Under the pieces are notes generated by a model. It was not told the origin of the DNA. It did no database searches and saw only the letters and a program-made list of their open reading frames with translations. The position numbers and the translations under genes were made by a program. Of a stretch of DNA of 64,000 nt, positions 11,241 through 20,004 are shown one piece after another. Every line of letters starts with the position of its first letter. Position 1 is the first letter of the stretch. The stretch comes from Chlorops oryzae. Taxonomy: Eukaryota > Arthropoda > Insecta > Diptera > Chloropidae. Where the stretch lies: the NCBI GenBank assembly GCA_020466095.1, contig CM035808.1, positions 186,001 through 250,000 on the forward strand, in the 5' to 3' direction.

Positions 11241-11487
11241 GTGGCTCTGGGATAGCGTAGGGGATGCGTGCTATGCTCTTGATCCCAGGGTCCGAGGTTC
11301 GATTCCCGGCACAGGCGAAACGGAGTGTAATGTTCCAAGCCTAGCACTGGTTTTTCAAAAATCGCATGTTAGGGGCACACTACATAGAAAGACATACACA
11401 CGCACAAACACAAGAAAAAACTAATTGTGGTATCACAATGGGCCGATAAACGGCCTAAGTGGCATCCACTTCAACCAACCAACCAAC
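11241..11487 (+). mobile_element. tRNA-derived SINE, copy 2, with target duplication
   Basis: It starts TGGCTCTGGGATAGCGTAG (A box), has a perfect B box GGTTCGATTCC, then a body with AACGGAGTGTAATGTTCC and a tail of AACC repeats. AACCTTAAAAATT occurs on both sides (from 11,229 and from about 11,484), partly sharing the tail. It is nearly full-length identical to copy 1 and is inserted in the core of element A. Confidence 0.85.
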
Positions 11488-11595
11488 CTTAAAAATTTAG
11501 GGGAAAATTTTTGTCTTCCCAAACAACTGAACTTTGAACAAAAAAAAAACTGTAATTTATAAAATAAAGTAAAAAAAAAAAATATTTAGGGAATA

Positions 11596-11665
11596 TCCCC
11601 GCCGCCAACATGGATCGAACCCCGAACCTCTCGACTGGTATTTTATAGTTTGGACCACCAAGCTA
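11596..11665 (-). repeat. tRNA-like segment 2 of element A
   Basis: On -: TTTGATAGCTTGGTGGTCC (A box TAGCTTGGTGG) and GGGGTTCGATCCATG (B box). Spacing is as in tRNA genes. It lies beside GATCAGAATGCGAACTTAAA, a block shared with element B. Confidence 0.5.
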
Positions 11666-12271
11666 TCAAACACTTTTCGGGGAGTTGATCAGAATGCGAA
11701 CTTAAAGCAGTCAACAGGGAGGAGCAGATAAAAGGGAGAATTGCGAAAATGAGAGCACATTTCAAGGCATAGTAGAGAGCGAGAGAGAGTAAACGAGAGC
11801 GAATTCGAATAGAGAGAGATTGAAATGAATGTAATTTACTCATTATAGCTGCATATGCTATGTAAATAGCCGCAGATGCATTACAATCATTCTCAGCTAT
11901 AATGAGTAGCTGCATATGCTATGCAAATAGCCGCAGATGCTTTAAAATCATTCTCCTACAGCTATATTCATTTACTAACAAAATATAGCTATGTTGGCTA
12001 TGTTTGTTTGAAATCAAGACATTTCGCAAGCTGAAATTCATATAAAATATAGCAAATGCAGTAATAACGCCGTTGCTATAGTTTATAGCAAGCAAGTAGT
12101 AGTTCTGTTTTTTGAGTGTAGGGCTATCACCGAAAAACCGTGTGGGGTTGGTTCTGGGTGAGTTCCTTTGTCTGAGCTCACCCAACAACGCTCATTTTGG
12201 GTGAATCCGATATATGTTAACCCTAGACCGGCCTCGGTTCGTATAAATTTTTTATAAATTTATCCTCGGTC

Positions 12272-12675
12272 TAGAGCTGTAAAAATGCTAAAATTTACAC
12301 TACTCGAGTGTATTCGTTATTTTCCGGCAAGTAATCGTTACTTAGTACTCGTTACTATGTAAGTACTCACTATATTTTTTCAAATATTGTTCACGAACGA
12401 ATGACTCAATGTTGATAAAGAAATCAAAAATCTCTCATGCACTTTGAATCTTCTCCCAGTATTTAGTAACCAAATATCAACTCAATTCAATCTACTACCA
12501 TACTGTTTTATGCACCCATTACATTAGTACTTTATTACTCTGGCAACCATCAGCTGGCATGTGTGCAAAAAAAGTTCTAGTAACGAGGTACTTCCATCAG
12601 TAACGAGACGTTATTGATTACTGACTAGAGTAATCGTTACTTTTTACCGAATAGTAACGATGTTTTACAGCTCTA
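12272..12675. mobile_element. hAT-type MITE with TAGAGCTGTAAAA ends and GTAACGA words
   Basis: 404 bp. The left end TAGAGCTGTAAAAATG and right end, inverted, TAGAGCTGTAAAACAT match. Flanking 8-bp duplication CCTCGGTC/CCTCGATC (7 of 8). Just inside both ends, GTAACGA/TCGTTAC words are repeated. The first 8 nt equal those of the CGATAG-word element at 43665-45284, but the subterminal word is different. 8-bp duplications and TAG-type ends fit the hAT superfamily. Confidence 0.75.
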
Positions 12676-12682
12676 CCTCGAT

Positions 12683-12820
12683 CAGTGGCGGATTAACCAT
12701 TTAGGCAACACAGGCAAAATTTCATTGAGGCGGCAAATTCTGACCGTTTACACTAGAAAAAATACAAATGCGAAAATGAGGCCGCTGTCTGAGGCGGCAA
12801 TTCGTCTCAAACCGCCACTG
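12683..12820. mobile_element. Small MITE with CAGTGGCGG ends
   Basis: 138 bp from CAGTGGCGGATTAACC to CAAACCGCCACTG. Inner GAGGCGGCAA words occur at both ends. CAGTGGCGG-type ends are common in hAT-like MITEs of insects. A flanking duplication is not clear. Confidence 0.55.
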
Positions 12821-12894
12821 GAGTTGGTCCTAAATAGACTCACCTATGTCCGGTCTGTTTTTTACCGAAACCATTTCATTACTACAGTACGCAC

Positions 12895-13935
12895 ACTATC
12901 GTAACTAGATACTAGAATAGAAATACCCAAAATTTTCAGCTTTGTTAAAATGACGTGGGTCTGGCGGCTCTGGGATTTTAGACTTCAATTTAAAAAGTTT
13001 CATTCTATTTTTTGAGCACTATAAAAATTTTAAATACATTTATGTTTTTTATTGGTTTAATATGCCAACAGTAAGTAATGTATCTACAGCCTCACCAGTG
13101 TGGGTACATTATTTTTGTATGATTTCGAATAATATTTTCTTTTGGAGCCCCTCTGGAAATTTCCACTTAATTGCGTATTGGACGGTATTTCCGTTGATTT
13201 AAGCCCGAATGTGAGAACTTCAAATGAAAAATTCTTTTACTCGTGTTCGTGTTCATTTTATCCTCATACATACATATGTACATATGTACGGGTAGAGGAA
13301 AAAACCGATTCGTTTTCCAGTCGGAAAATCGCCTGCTTTTCCCCATTTCGGTTTCAATTGAATTTTGCGCTTGAAATTTAGTCGCATTAAATTCGCAGAC
13401 GATTTAAATTCCGAGACTTTTAAAAATAGAACCCTTTTGCGTTTTCGTACGTAGAGCGGCAGCGGCAGCGGCAGCATCAGTTTTGAGATATTAAGATTTT
13501 CCTTCCATTGTCGGAGCATGTTTCATCTATGGAGAATGTACTTATTTTTCGAAATCGAGTAAAAGAAACAATTTTCGTTTCCTTTTTCCAATTATTTTCG
13601 TTCGTTTTTTCTCGTTACGTGCACAATCACAGAGTCATCCACAATACGGTGTCCAAGGGCCCGAAGAGAAGTGGTAAAATTCAGTCATTGCTCTGGCTGG
13701 CAGCTCAAGCGCTCTTTTTGCTTCCAGTTGCCTGATGCTGGCTGTCTGTCTGTCCCCCTCGATAGTTGCGTGACAGAGGCATTTCGGAATTGATGTCAAA
13801 TATTTTCCATAGAACTGTCAATCTGACGTGAAGATGTGGAGAACAACAAAACAGGATTCCATCTCTTCTCATGCACTTGTCACGTTGCACGTTGGCGGGT
13901 TGATCATAGCCCTACAATATCTCAGACGGCATAAT
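12895..13935. other. Non-coding stretch
   Basis: No gene recognised. GCGGCA repeats lie near 13,456-13,473. It ends at the left terminus of element B. Confidence 0.5.
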
Positions 13936-14261
13936 TACCCTGCAGTAATTGAGACTCACCCCCTACTCACCTATGGTTAACCTCTAAAAGACTACAACTA
14001 GTCGCCACATAATTTACTCTAACATGCATTCAACTCACCTCTTTAACATGGGGCCTACATTAGAAAGAGAGTAGTGCATGTAAGACTCACCCATGGTGAG
14101 TCGTTTTGGGTGAGTTGGAGGTCAATCGACGATTTTGTTAATTTATGGAAAAAAAATTTTAATTTTTGTTTTATTTTTTTTTTCTTCTTTTCATTTTGTT
14201 TATTTTTTGTTTTTATTTTTTAAATCTTTTTGTTTAAACATTAGTTATGGTTTTTTAATTT

Positions 14262-14335
14262 TCTCGTCTCGAACGACCCTCGAACCGCTGATCTCTGGGT
14301 TGGTAAGTCTGCGTCTTAACCATTACGCTAAACAA
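14262..14335 (-). repeat. tRNA-like segment 1 of element B
   Basis: On -: TTTAGCGTAATGGTTAAGAC (A box TAGCGTAATGG) and CAGCGGTTCGAGGGTCG (B box GGTTCGAGG), ending GAGACGAGAAAATT. It aligns with 11,016-11,090. Confidence 0.5.
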
Positions 14336-14595
14336 GGAAATTTAATATGTTGATCAAAATGCTGACTTGAGTTTTTGGTTGCTCAAGTTTTTGTGAAATA
14401 AAATAGAATTTTTCATAGCAAAAAATTTTCAATTGAAAAATAAATACTTTTAAAAAAAATTTTAATATGAAAAAATACTTACATATTAAAGAAAAAATTT
14501 TTTATTTTTCAAAATTAACTAATAAAAAAAATTAATTAAAATATGAACATTAAAAAAAAACTCTAGGCAATAGAGAAGAAAAAAAAATGTTCAAT

Positions 14596-14665
14596 CGAGC
14601 CAGGGATCGAACCTAGACCTGCGTGGTTGCTGAGCGAAAGTCTTACCCTTCACGCTAGTCAACTG
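14596..14665 (-). repeat. tRNA-like segment 2 of element B
   Basis: On -: GACTAGCGTGAAGGGTAAGAC (A box TAGCGTGAAGGG) and TAGGTTCGATCCCTG (B box, perfect). The position in the element equals that of segment 2 in element A. Confidence 0.55.
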
Positions 14666-14901
14666 TTGACGGTACGTCGATCAGAATGCGAACTTAAAGC
14701 AGACAACAACAAGCGCATAGCAAGAGTACAACAAAAAATGAACTCACCGCCCCTCGATCTCTTACGGAACAGTCAGCGGTGAGACCTATAGAGGTCGACC
14801 TTAGGTTCGACGTGCTCCATAGTTTTTATGGTCTAGTTGCTAACAGTCTCACCTAAGGTGGGTCCTATTTTGCAAACTGACCGCTCTTTTACTACAGGGT
14901 A

Positions 14902-15658
14902 TTGCTTCAGCTCGCTCAGTATACACTCAATACATATAAATTTTTTTAAATATGTACAAATAAAATGTGCGTGCGTCTTGTATGCGTTCACTCGCATTAT
15001 ACTTATATTTCGTATGAGTATATTTAAGCGACTTTGAGCCAACGTGTGGAGCTCCTGGAAGACGGCGTGCTTCTTGTTCTCAAACAATTATCGAAACGAT
15101 TTTCATAAGCGCACATCGCAGAGCTGCCGATCGCCGATCCGTTCGTTGGTGTTACTTCAATGACAGTCGCTAGCATCCAAGGCATTTCCGGTAGAGAATT
15201 TCTCGTCTCTCATTCGGTCCAGTAGCGGTAGCGGATGATGGTCACTTTTTGTGTGTGAGTGTGTGAATTCCCCTTTTTGTTTCGTTCTTGCTTCAATTTT
15301 CCGAATATTTTTCCAGCAGGACAAATTTTACCTGTGCACCGTGGGCACCGTGGGTGACCGGCCACTTTGGTAATGACTGTGCTTTTGTGTGCGTACACTT
15401 TCTACAAGAATTTCCTTCTTTATGTGGGAAAAGTGTGAATTCTGGAACGAAATGAATGAATGAAATGACTCACAAAAGGGAAGGCATATACACCGGAAAT
15501 GACGAGCAATTGCGCTTTGTCTAAAGGAAAAAAAATACAAATAAATAAATACAAATAACAACAACATCATGAAGTCATAGGAAATAACTCAAACGATAAT
15601 TTACTTCGAGTCTTTGTCTGATTTGCTGAGTTCGACCTTGATTTAATGAGTTTCAAAG
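14902..15658. other. Non-coding stretch
   Basis: No gene or element end recognised between element B and the duplicated block. Confidence 0.5.
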
Positions 15659-16675
15659 AAAAATCTTTTTCTCTTCACAGTAGCTATAGCTCGACCATGC
15701 GATAGATAGGTGTGCCAGGTAGTGGAAGCGCATAATTTCAAAGAGAAAACCAGGACCAACATACAACTTTTATGTATATTGAACATGTTTGAAGGTATGT
15801 AGACGTATTTACAAATAATTAGGGGGAATAAATATAATTTTTTTCCTTTTGTTTTGCTTCGGTTTGTTGCATATATGTATGTATGTATGTATGTATATAC
15901 ATTTTTAACCAAAAGAAAACAATAAAGGGACTTTCATCAAGAAAAATCGTAAAAGGATTTTAAATTAAAAAAAATTTTTTGAAATAAGATCCGTACAACA
16001 GCCAACATAAGTAAACTATAGCTTAAGGTTCGAATGTTTACTCCAGTTTGAGATAAAATATCTCAACGAAATTTTAAAAATTCTTCAACAATCGATTTCC
16101 CCTTTATTTTGATCTCCATATTAATAATCCCGTTGGTGCTTATACGATTATGGAACATACCAATGGTGTTTTCATAATTCTCAGGTGATTTTTTTTTTAT
16201 GGTATTTAGAATAAACATACAAATGATTCGTATGTAAGTAGTTAATTCGTGCATATATTTGAACATAAAAATTTCCAGAAAGAAGCCCCTGAATATTTGC
16301 GGAAATGCTTCAAAAAAAAAAAATTTGAGATCGAAAGGGTTAAACGCAATAAGTCAAACGGTTTCCCTGATGGCCCACAAAATGCTCAGAATTTTCGAAA
16401 TTTTCGATATGAAAACTTTTTCAACCTTCACTCTGAATCTCTTTAATAGAAATGTAAGGCAAATGCCACTCGTATTGAGGATACTTTCTAATGTGCCTTT
16501 GGAATACTTATTTGTCCATGTCCCGATTCCCACGCAGTGATCACACACATATAAACGGATCCTTCTCTAAGAAAAAAATCAATAATAACGAGGACAATCT
16601 GAGGGAAACAACATATTTTCGTGTAAATTAGTTAGAAATATGCGTCAACTTATCTACATGCAACTACAACAGACT
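15659..16675 (+). repeat. Duplicated block, unit 1
   Basis: It begins AAATCTTTTTCTCTTCACAG and ends CTACAACAGACTAAAAT. Its 3' two thirds (from about 15,980) are almost identical to 17,030-17,640, differing mainly by one-base insertions and deletions. No recognisable protein. Confidence 0.8.
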
Positions 16676-17694
16676 AAAATCTTTTCTCTTCAACAGTAGC
16701 TATAGCTCGACCATGCGATGATAGGTGTGCCAGGTAGTGGAAGCGCATAATTTCAAAGCGTAATACCAGGACCATAACATACAACTTGTTCATGTACTAT
16801 TGTACATGAGTTGTGAAGGTATGTAGACGTATTGCACCAATGCCAAGCTAAGTGAAGTACGAGAGCGAGGCAAGCAGTCAATTTTTTTCACTTTTGAGTT
16901 TGTATCGTTTGTGCATATATGTATAGTATGTGCACGAATGTCTCCTCATCGTCTGTCAGCCATTAGTCAGTGCGAAGCAAGATCGTACGAGAAGACATTT
17001 GTAATACAGTTGTAAGTGATAGTATGTCTCGAAATAAGATCCGTAAAGCCACATAAGTAAACTATAGCTTAAGGTTCAATGTTTACTCCATTTGAGATAA
17101 AATATCTCAACGAAATTTTAAATTCTTCAACATCGATTTCCCCCTTTATCTTTGATCTCCATATTAATAATCCCGTTGGATGCTTATACGATTATGGAAC
17201 ATACCAATGGTGTTTTCATAATTCTCAGGTGATTTTTTTTTATGGTATTTAGAATAACATACAAATGATTCGTATGTAAGTAGTTAATTGTGCATATATT
17301 TGAACATAAAAATTTCCAGAAAGAAGCCCCTGAATATTTGCGGAAATGCTTCAAAAAAAAAAAATTTGAGATCGAAAGGGTTAAACGCAATAAGTCAAAC
17401 GGTTTCCCTGATGGCCCACAAAATGCTCAGAATTTTCGAAATTTTCGATATGAAAACATTTTGAACCTTCACTCTGAATCTCTTTAATAGAAATGTAAGG
17501 CAAATGCCACTCGTATTGAGGATACTTTCTAATGTGCCTTTGGAATACTTATTTGTCCATGTCCCGATTCCCACGCAGTGATCACACACATATAAACGGA
17601 CCTTCTCTTCTTACGAGTCTCTGGGGCACATTTTTCGTGTAAATTAGTTAAGAAATATGCGCAATTATCTACATGCAACTACAACAACTAAAAT
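16676..17694 (+). repeat. Duplicated block, unit 2 (mosaic)
   Basis: Same length as unit 1 (about 1,019 bp). Its first 350 bp alternate between words of unit 1 (AGCTATAGCTCGACCATGCG, AGGTATGTAGACGTATT) and words of the following segment (ACCAATGCCAAG, CAGTCAGTG-like, TTGTAAGTGATAGTATGTC). Many single-base indels against unit 1 suggest uncorrected sequence. Confidence 0.8.
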
Positions 17695-18000
17695 GCCTAC
17701 AACAACAATAGCAATGGTGAAGGCAATAACAATAAGAAAAGCGTAATATAATCATAACATAATTGTTCATAACTATCGTAATGAGTTGTGAAAATGAAAT
17801 TGCCACCAATGCCAAGTTAAGTGAAGTACGAGAGCCAGGCAAGCAGTCAACTCACAGTCGAGTTTGAATGTTTGTATGTTTGTAAGTACGTGCACGAATG
17901 TTCCTCCTCGTCTGTCAGCCATTAGTCAGTGGAGCAAGTGTACGAAGACATTTAAATACAGTTGTAAGTGATAGTATGTCTCGAATGCGTATGAGTATGA
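17695..18000 (+). repeat. Third, partial unit of the duplicated block
   Basis: It shares GCGTAAT, TGAGTTGTGAA, ACCAATGCCAAG, GTGAAGTACGAGAG, TCTGTCAGCCATTAGTCAG and TTGTAAGTGATAGTATGTC with the 5' part of unit 2, in the same order. It ends at a perfect palindrome. Confidence 0.75.
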
Positions 18001-18022
18001 CTCATACTCATACGCATTCGAG
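17980..18022. repeat. Perfect 43-bp palindrome
   Basis: Two 21-bp arms (17980-18000 and 18002-18022; arm starts CTCGAATGCG) around a single C. It lies exactly at the end of the mosaic duplicated region. Confidence 0.95.
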
Positions 18023-19380
18023 CTCACCTACAGCCAACTTTCAAACATACATGCATACTCACACGCTCATGCAGCACGCATTCGTGCATACATACATATG
18101 TAAATAGGAGCGGCCAAGAGTGTGGCCAATTTTAGCACGGAAGCTGAGGCATTGCTTCCCTTCACGCGATCCCCGGTAAATTGCAGAAGCGGTTTCGGAA
18201 CACAAAAGAAAGCAATAAAAAAATAAACAAAACAAAAGCCAACAACAATTACAGCAGTAACGAAAGAAAGTGGGCACATCAGAAAGTTGGAAACTTACAC
18301 GAGACACATTTACAGCCACACACGCGCAATTATGCTCCACTGGGAGATATGGTACCTACAACATCTCGCACAAATGACGGGCATTTCCTCTCTTCGAAAA
18401 TAGTATGGATTACTCAAAGCGCTGTCGAATCGCCGCCGCTACCGAAAATAGGTGTCATTTGTAGGTCTTCGGCATCAGCGGTGCGGGGGTGCGGCGGTGC
18501 GGTGAACACCGAATCCGGTCGCTCCCGTTGATTTTGTTAGTTCAATTCATTCAGTCCATACAGTCAGTCATCCATTCGCTCATTTCCGATAGAAATGTTT
18601 TTTTTTTTTTGTTTTTTCGAATGGAAAAGAGAAACTTGGAACTAAAGCTGTCATAAAGAGCAATTACGGGCCTCTAAGAGGGACCCTAAATGGCCGAAAT
18701 TGTCAAATAATTTTCTAGAATCACAGTTCACATGCGGAGCCGTGCAGAGCCATCATACTTCTGGCCTACCTCGTCGCCCTCGTCGCGTCGTCGTGTCGCT
18801 TGTTCGCTAATGCGTCTACGTTACTAAGGCGTTGGGCTCTCTTGACGGGAATTCCGTCGTCCGTACGCATTGGTTTGCTATTCGAATTTCCAAAATTACA
18901 AAAATAAAAACGAAAATGATAACAGTAGGTACAACAACAACACATTGAGCGAGAGGGCGCGTAATCGGGACAGGAAACTGTCTCCAGGGAAGTATTCGCA
19001 TTTGATGTGCTGAAGTATGAGGCACAAAACCGAAGCCAAGAATGAAATGTGAAGTTACCGGAATCGACATCGACATAAAAATAGCACTTATCGAACGATG
19101 GAAATTCTCTAGAGACCGGGGCTAATCGTCTAGTCAAATATATAAATGGGGCAGACAGACTTCATGGCGAGAAGTTTTAATGGTAAGCTTGGTTAACGCG
19201 GTTGGGCCAAAAGCGAAAGCCATAAAAACGAAAGTAATATTGAAAGCCATTCAAAAAGTGAAACTCCCGGACATGAATACGAAGGAATTTCGCTATTCAT
19301 TTCAGTTATTTAGGCAATCTATTGCTATAGGAAGAGAGCTGCGGACTGGAAGCCAAAATGGCATAATTCGCACGAGACTA
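18023..19380. other. Non-coding stretch
   Basis: No convincing gene. Short frames exist on both strands, none recognisable. A T run lies at about 18,599-18,610. Confidence 0.5.
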
Positions 19381-19542
19381 ATGCCTGCTTTCCAATAGCT
19401 TAAGAATTTCTCTAAGCATTCAACAAATGCAAATATATGGAATTAGTTATAATCGAAAATCCGCAGTTAATTGAATCTGGTTCCAAAGGTTTCTATACGT
19501 TTAATATTTTCAGGCTTACGTGCGCTATTGGAAACCAGGCAT
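19381..19542. mobile_element. Small TIR repeat with ATGCCTG...CCAATAGC ends
   Basis: 162 bp. The left end ATGCCTGCTTTCCAATAGC and right end GCTATTGGAAACCAGGCAT are inverted with one mismatch in 19. The interior has the family words CATTCAACAAATGCAAATAT and TATAATCGAAAATCCGC. Relatives: about 4,632, 22,345, 26,226 and 43494-45546. Confidence 0.6.
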
Positions 19543-19703
19543 AAGTCAAGAACAAGACGTCTCAATATCCGCTTCGATATTTTGACTTGCATGAAAAAAG
19601 TGTCATTTTCCGCATAGTAAAAATAATTTTCTTTTTAAAATTAAAAAAAATATTTCTGAAATATTATTGCTCTGAATTAAAAAAATAATAGGGAATATAA
19701 AAA

Positions 19704-20004
19704 ATGCCGAATGCGGAGAATAAAATCTTTGGTTTCGAATTCAACATCAAAGGAAATCAATTCGCAGATGTGATCGGGATGTTTACGGAAGCCCAAGCAA
19801 AATTGTTAGGACTCCGTGGTGTCGTAGAGAAAACAGCAGATGGGCTTAAGGCCAACATAGAGGGGAAAAAGGAAGACATCGAAAAGATCAAAAGATCTCT
19901 TGCAGAAAGCCGACCAATTTAAGGACGTTTTGAAGAGTTTGGTCATAACAGAAATCAAGGAAATCGAAAAGTTTACCAATGAAAATTTCGAGTTCAAAAA
20001 ATAA
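19704..20004 (+). pseudogene. Acylphosphatase-like gene, frameshifted, catalytic residues lost
   Basis: Acylphosphatases are about 98-residue cytosolic enzymes that hydrolyse acyl phosphates. The frame reads FGFEFNIKG..., TEAQAKLLGLRG, KTADGLKANIEGKKEDIEKIK, then is broken near 19,903 by one extra base (stop at 19920-19922). In the next frame it continues LQKADQFKDVLKSL and ITEIKEIEKFTNENFEFKK to a stop at 20002-20004, as in the family's C-terminal strand. The catalytic Arg of the GxVQGVxFR loop aligns with Gly25 and the catalytic Asn with Lys43, so it should be inactive as an enzyme. AATAAA lies at about 20,139. It has no intron, so it may be a retrocopy or one of the divergent fly acylphosphatase-like genes with a sequencing error. 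Family call is strong; status is open. Confidence 0.75.

Larger units (their letters stand above)
10601..12120 (-). mobile_element. TIR element A: ACACTGAAAAAA ends, TGCTATA words, tRNA-like core
   Basis: Left end ACACTGAAAAAA (10601) and right end TTTTTTGAGTGT (12,108-12,119) are inverted with one mismatch. Both flanks inside are packed with TGCTATA/TATAGCA words (10,614-10,860 and 11,845-12,095). The core holds tRNA-like segments at about 11,016-11,090 and 11,596-11,665, both on -, with an intervening SINE copy. Part of the core (11,070-11,150 and 11,683-11,712) is nearly identical to the core of element B, although the ends and words differ. Inside the right arm a 48-bp unit with GCATATGCTAT is repeated (11,847 and 11,907). 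No transposase. Confidence 0.6.
10446..12894. mobile_element. Composite of nested elements (possible TACCCTG-type element B2 and its inserts)
   Basis: The right end at about 12,832-12,894 reads, inverted, ACTGTAGTAATG...GGTTTCGGT...AGGTGAGTC, matching the TACCCTGCAGTAA-type end at 51362. GACCGGTCC words and TTCAACTTACCTC at 10,540-10,590, and GGGTGAGTTC/GAGCTCACCC at 12,150-12,190, look like its subterminal words. Element A, a hAT-type MITE and a CAGTGGCGG MITE lie between them. The left terminus is not seen. The composite reading is inference. Confidence 0.35.
13936..14901 (-). mobile_element. TIR element B: TACCCTGCAGTAA ends, ACTCACC words, tRNA-like core
   Basis: 966 bp. The left end TACCCTGCAGTAA (13936-13948) and right end TTACTACAGGGTA (14889-14901) match at 12 of 13. 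ACTCACC/GGTGAGT words repeat at 13,950-14,120 and 14,735-14,870. Between them are two tRNA-like segments, both on -, at 14,262-14,335 and 14,596-14,665. The block after the first (TCAAAATGCTGACTTGAGTT, GGTTGCTCAAG) and the block after the second (GATCAGAATGCGAACTTAAA) recur in element A. No protein frame. Confidence 0.65.

Noticed and set aside
16249..17487. Same 65-residue frame twice, which looked like a repeated small protein
   Set aside because: It follows from the duplicated block, probably an assembly artefact; no family recognised.
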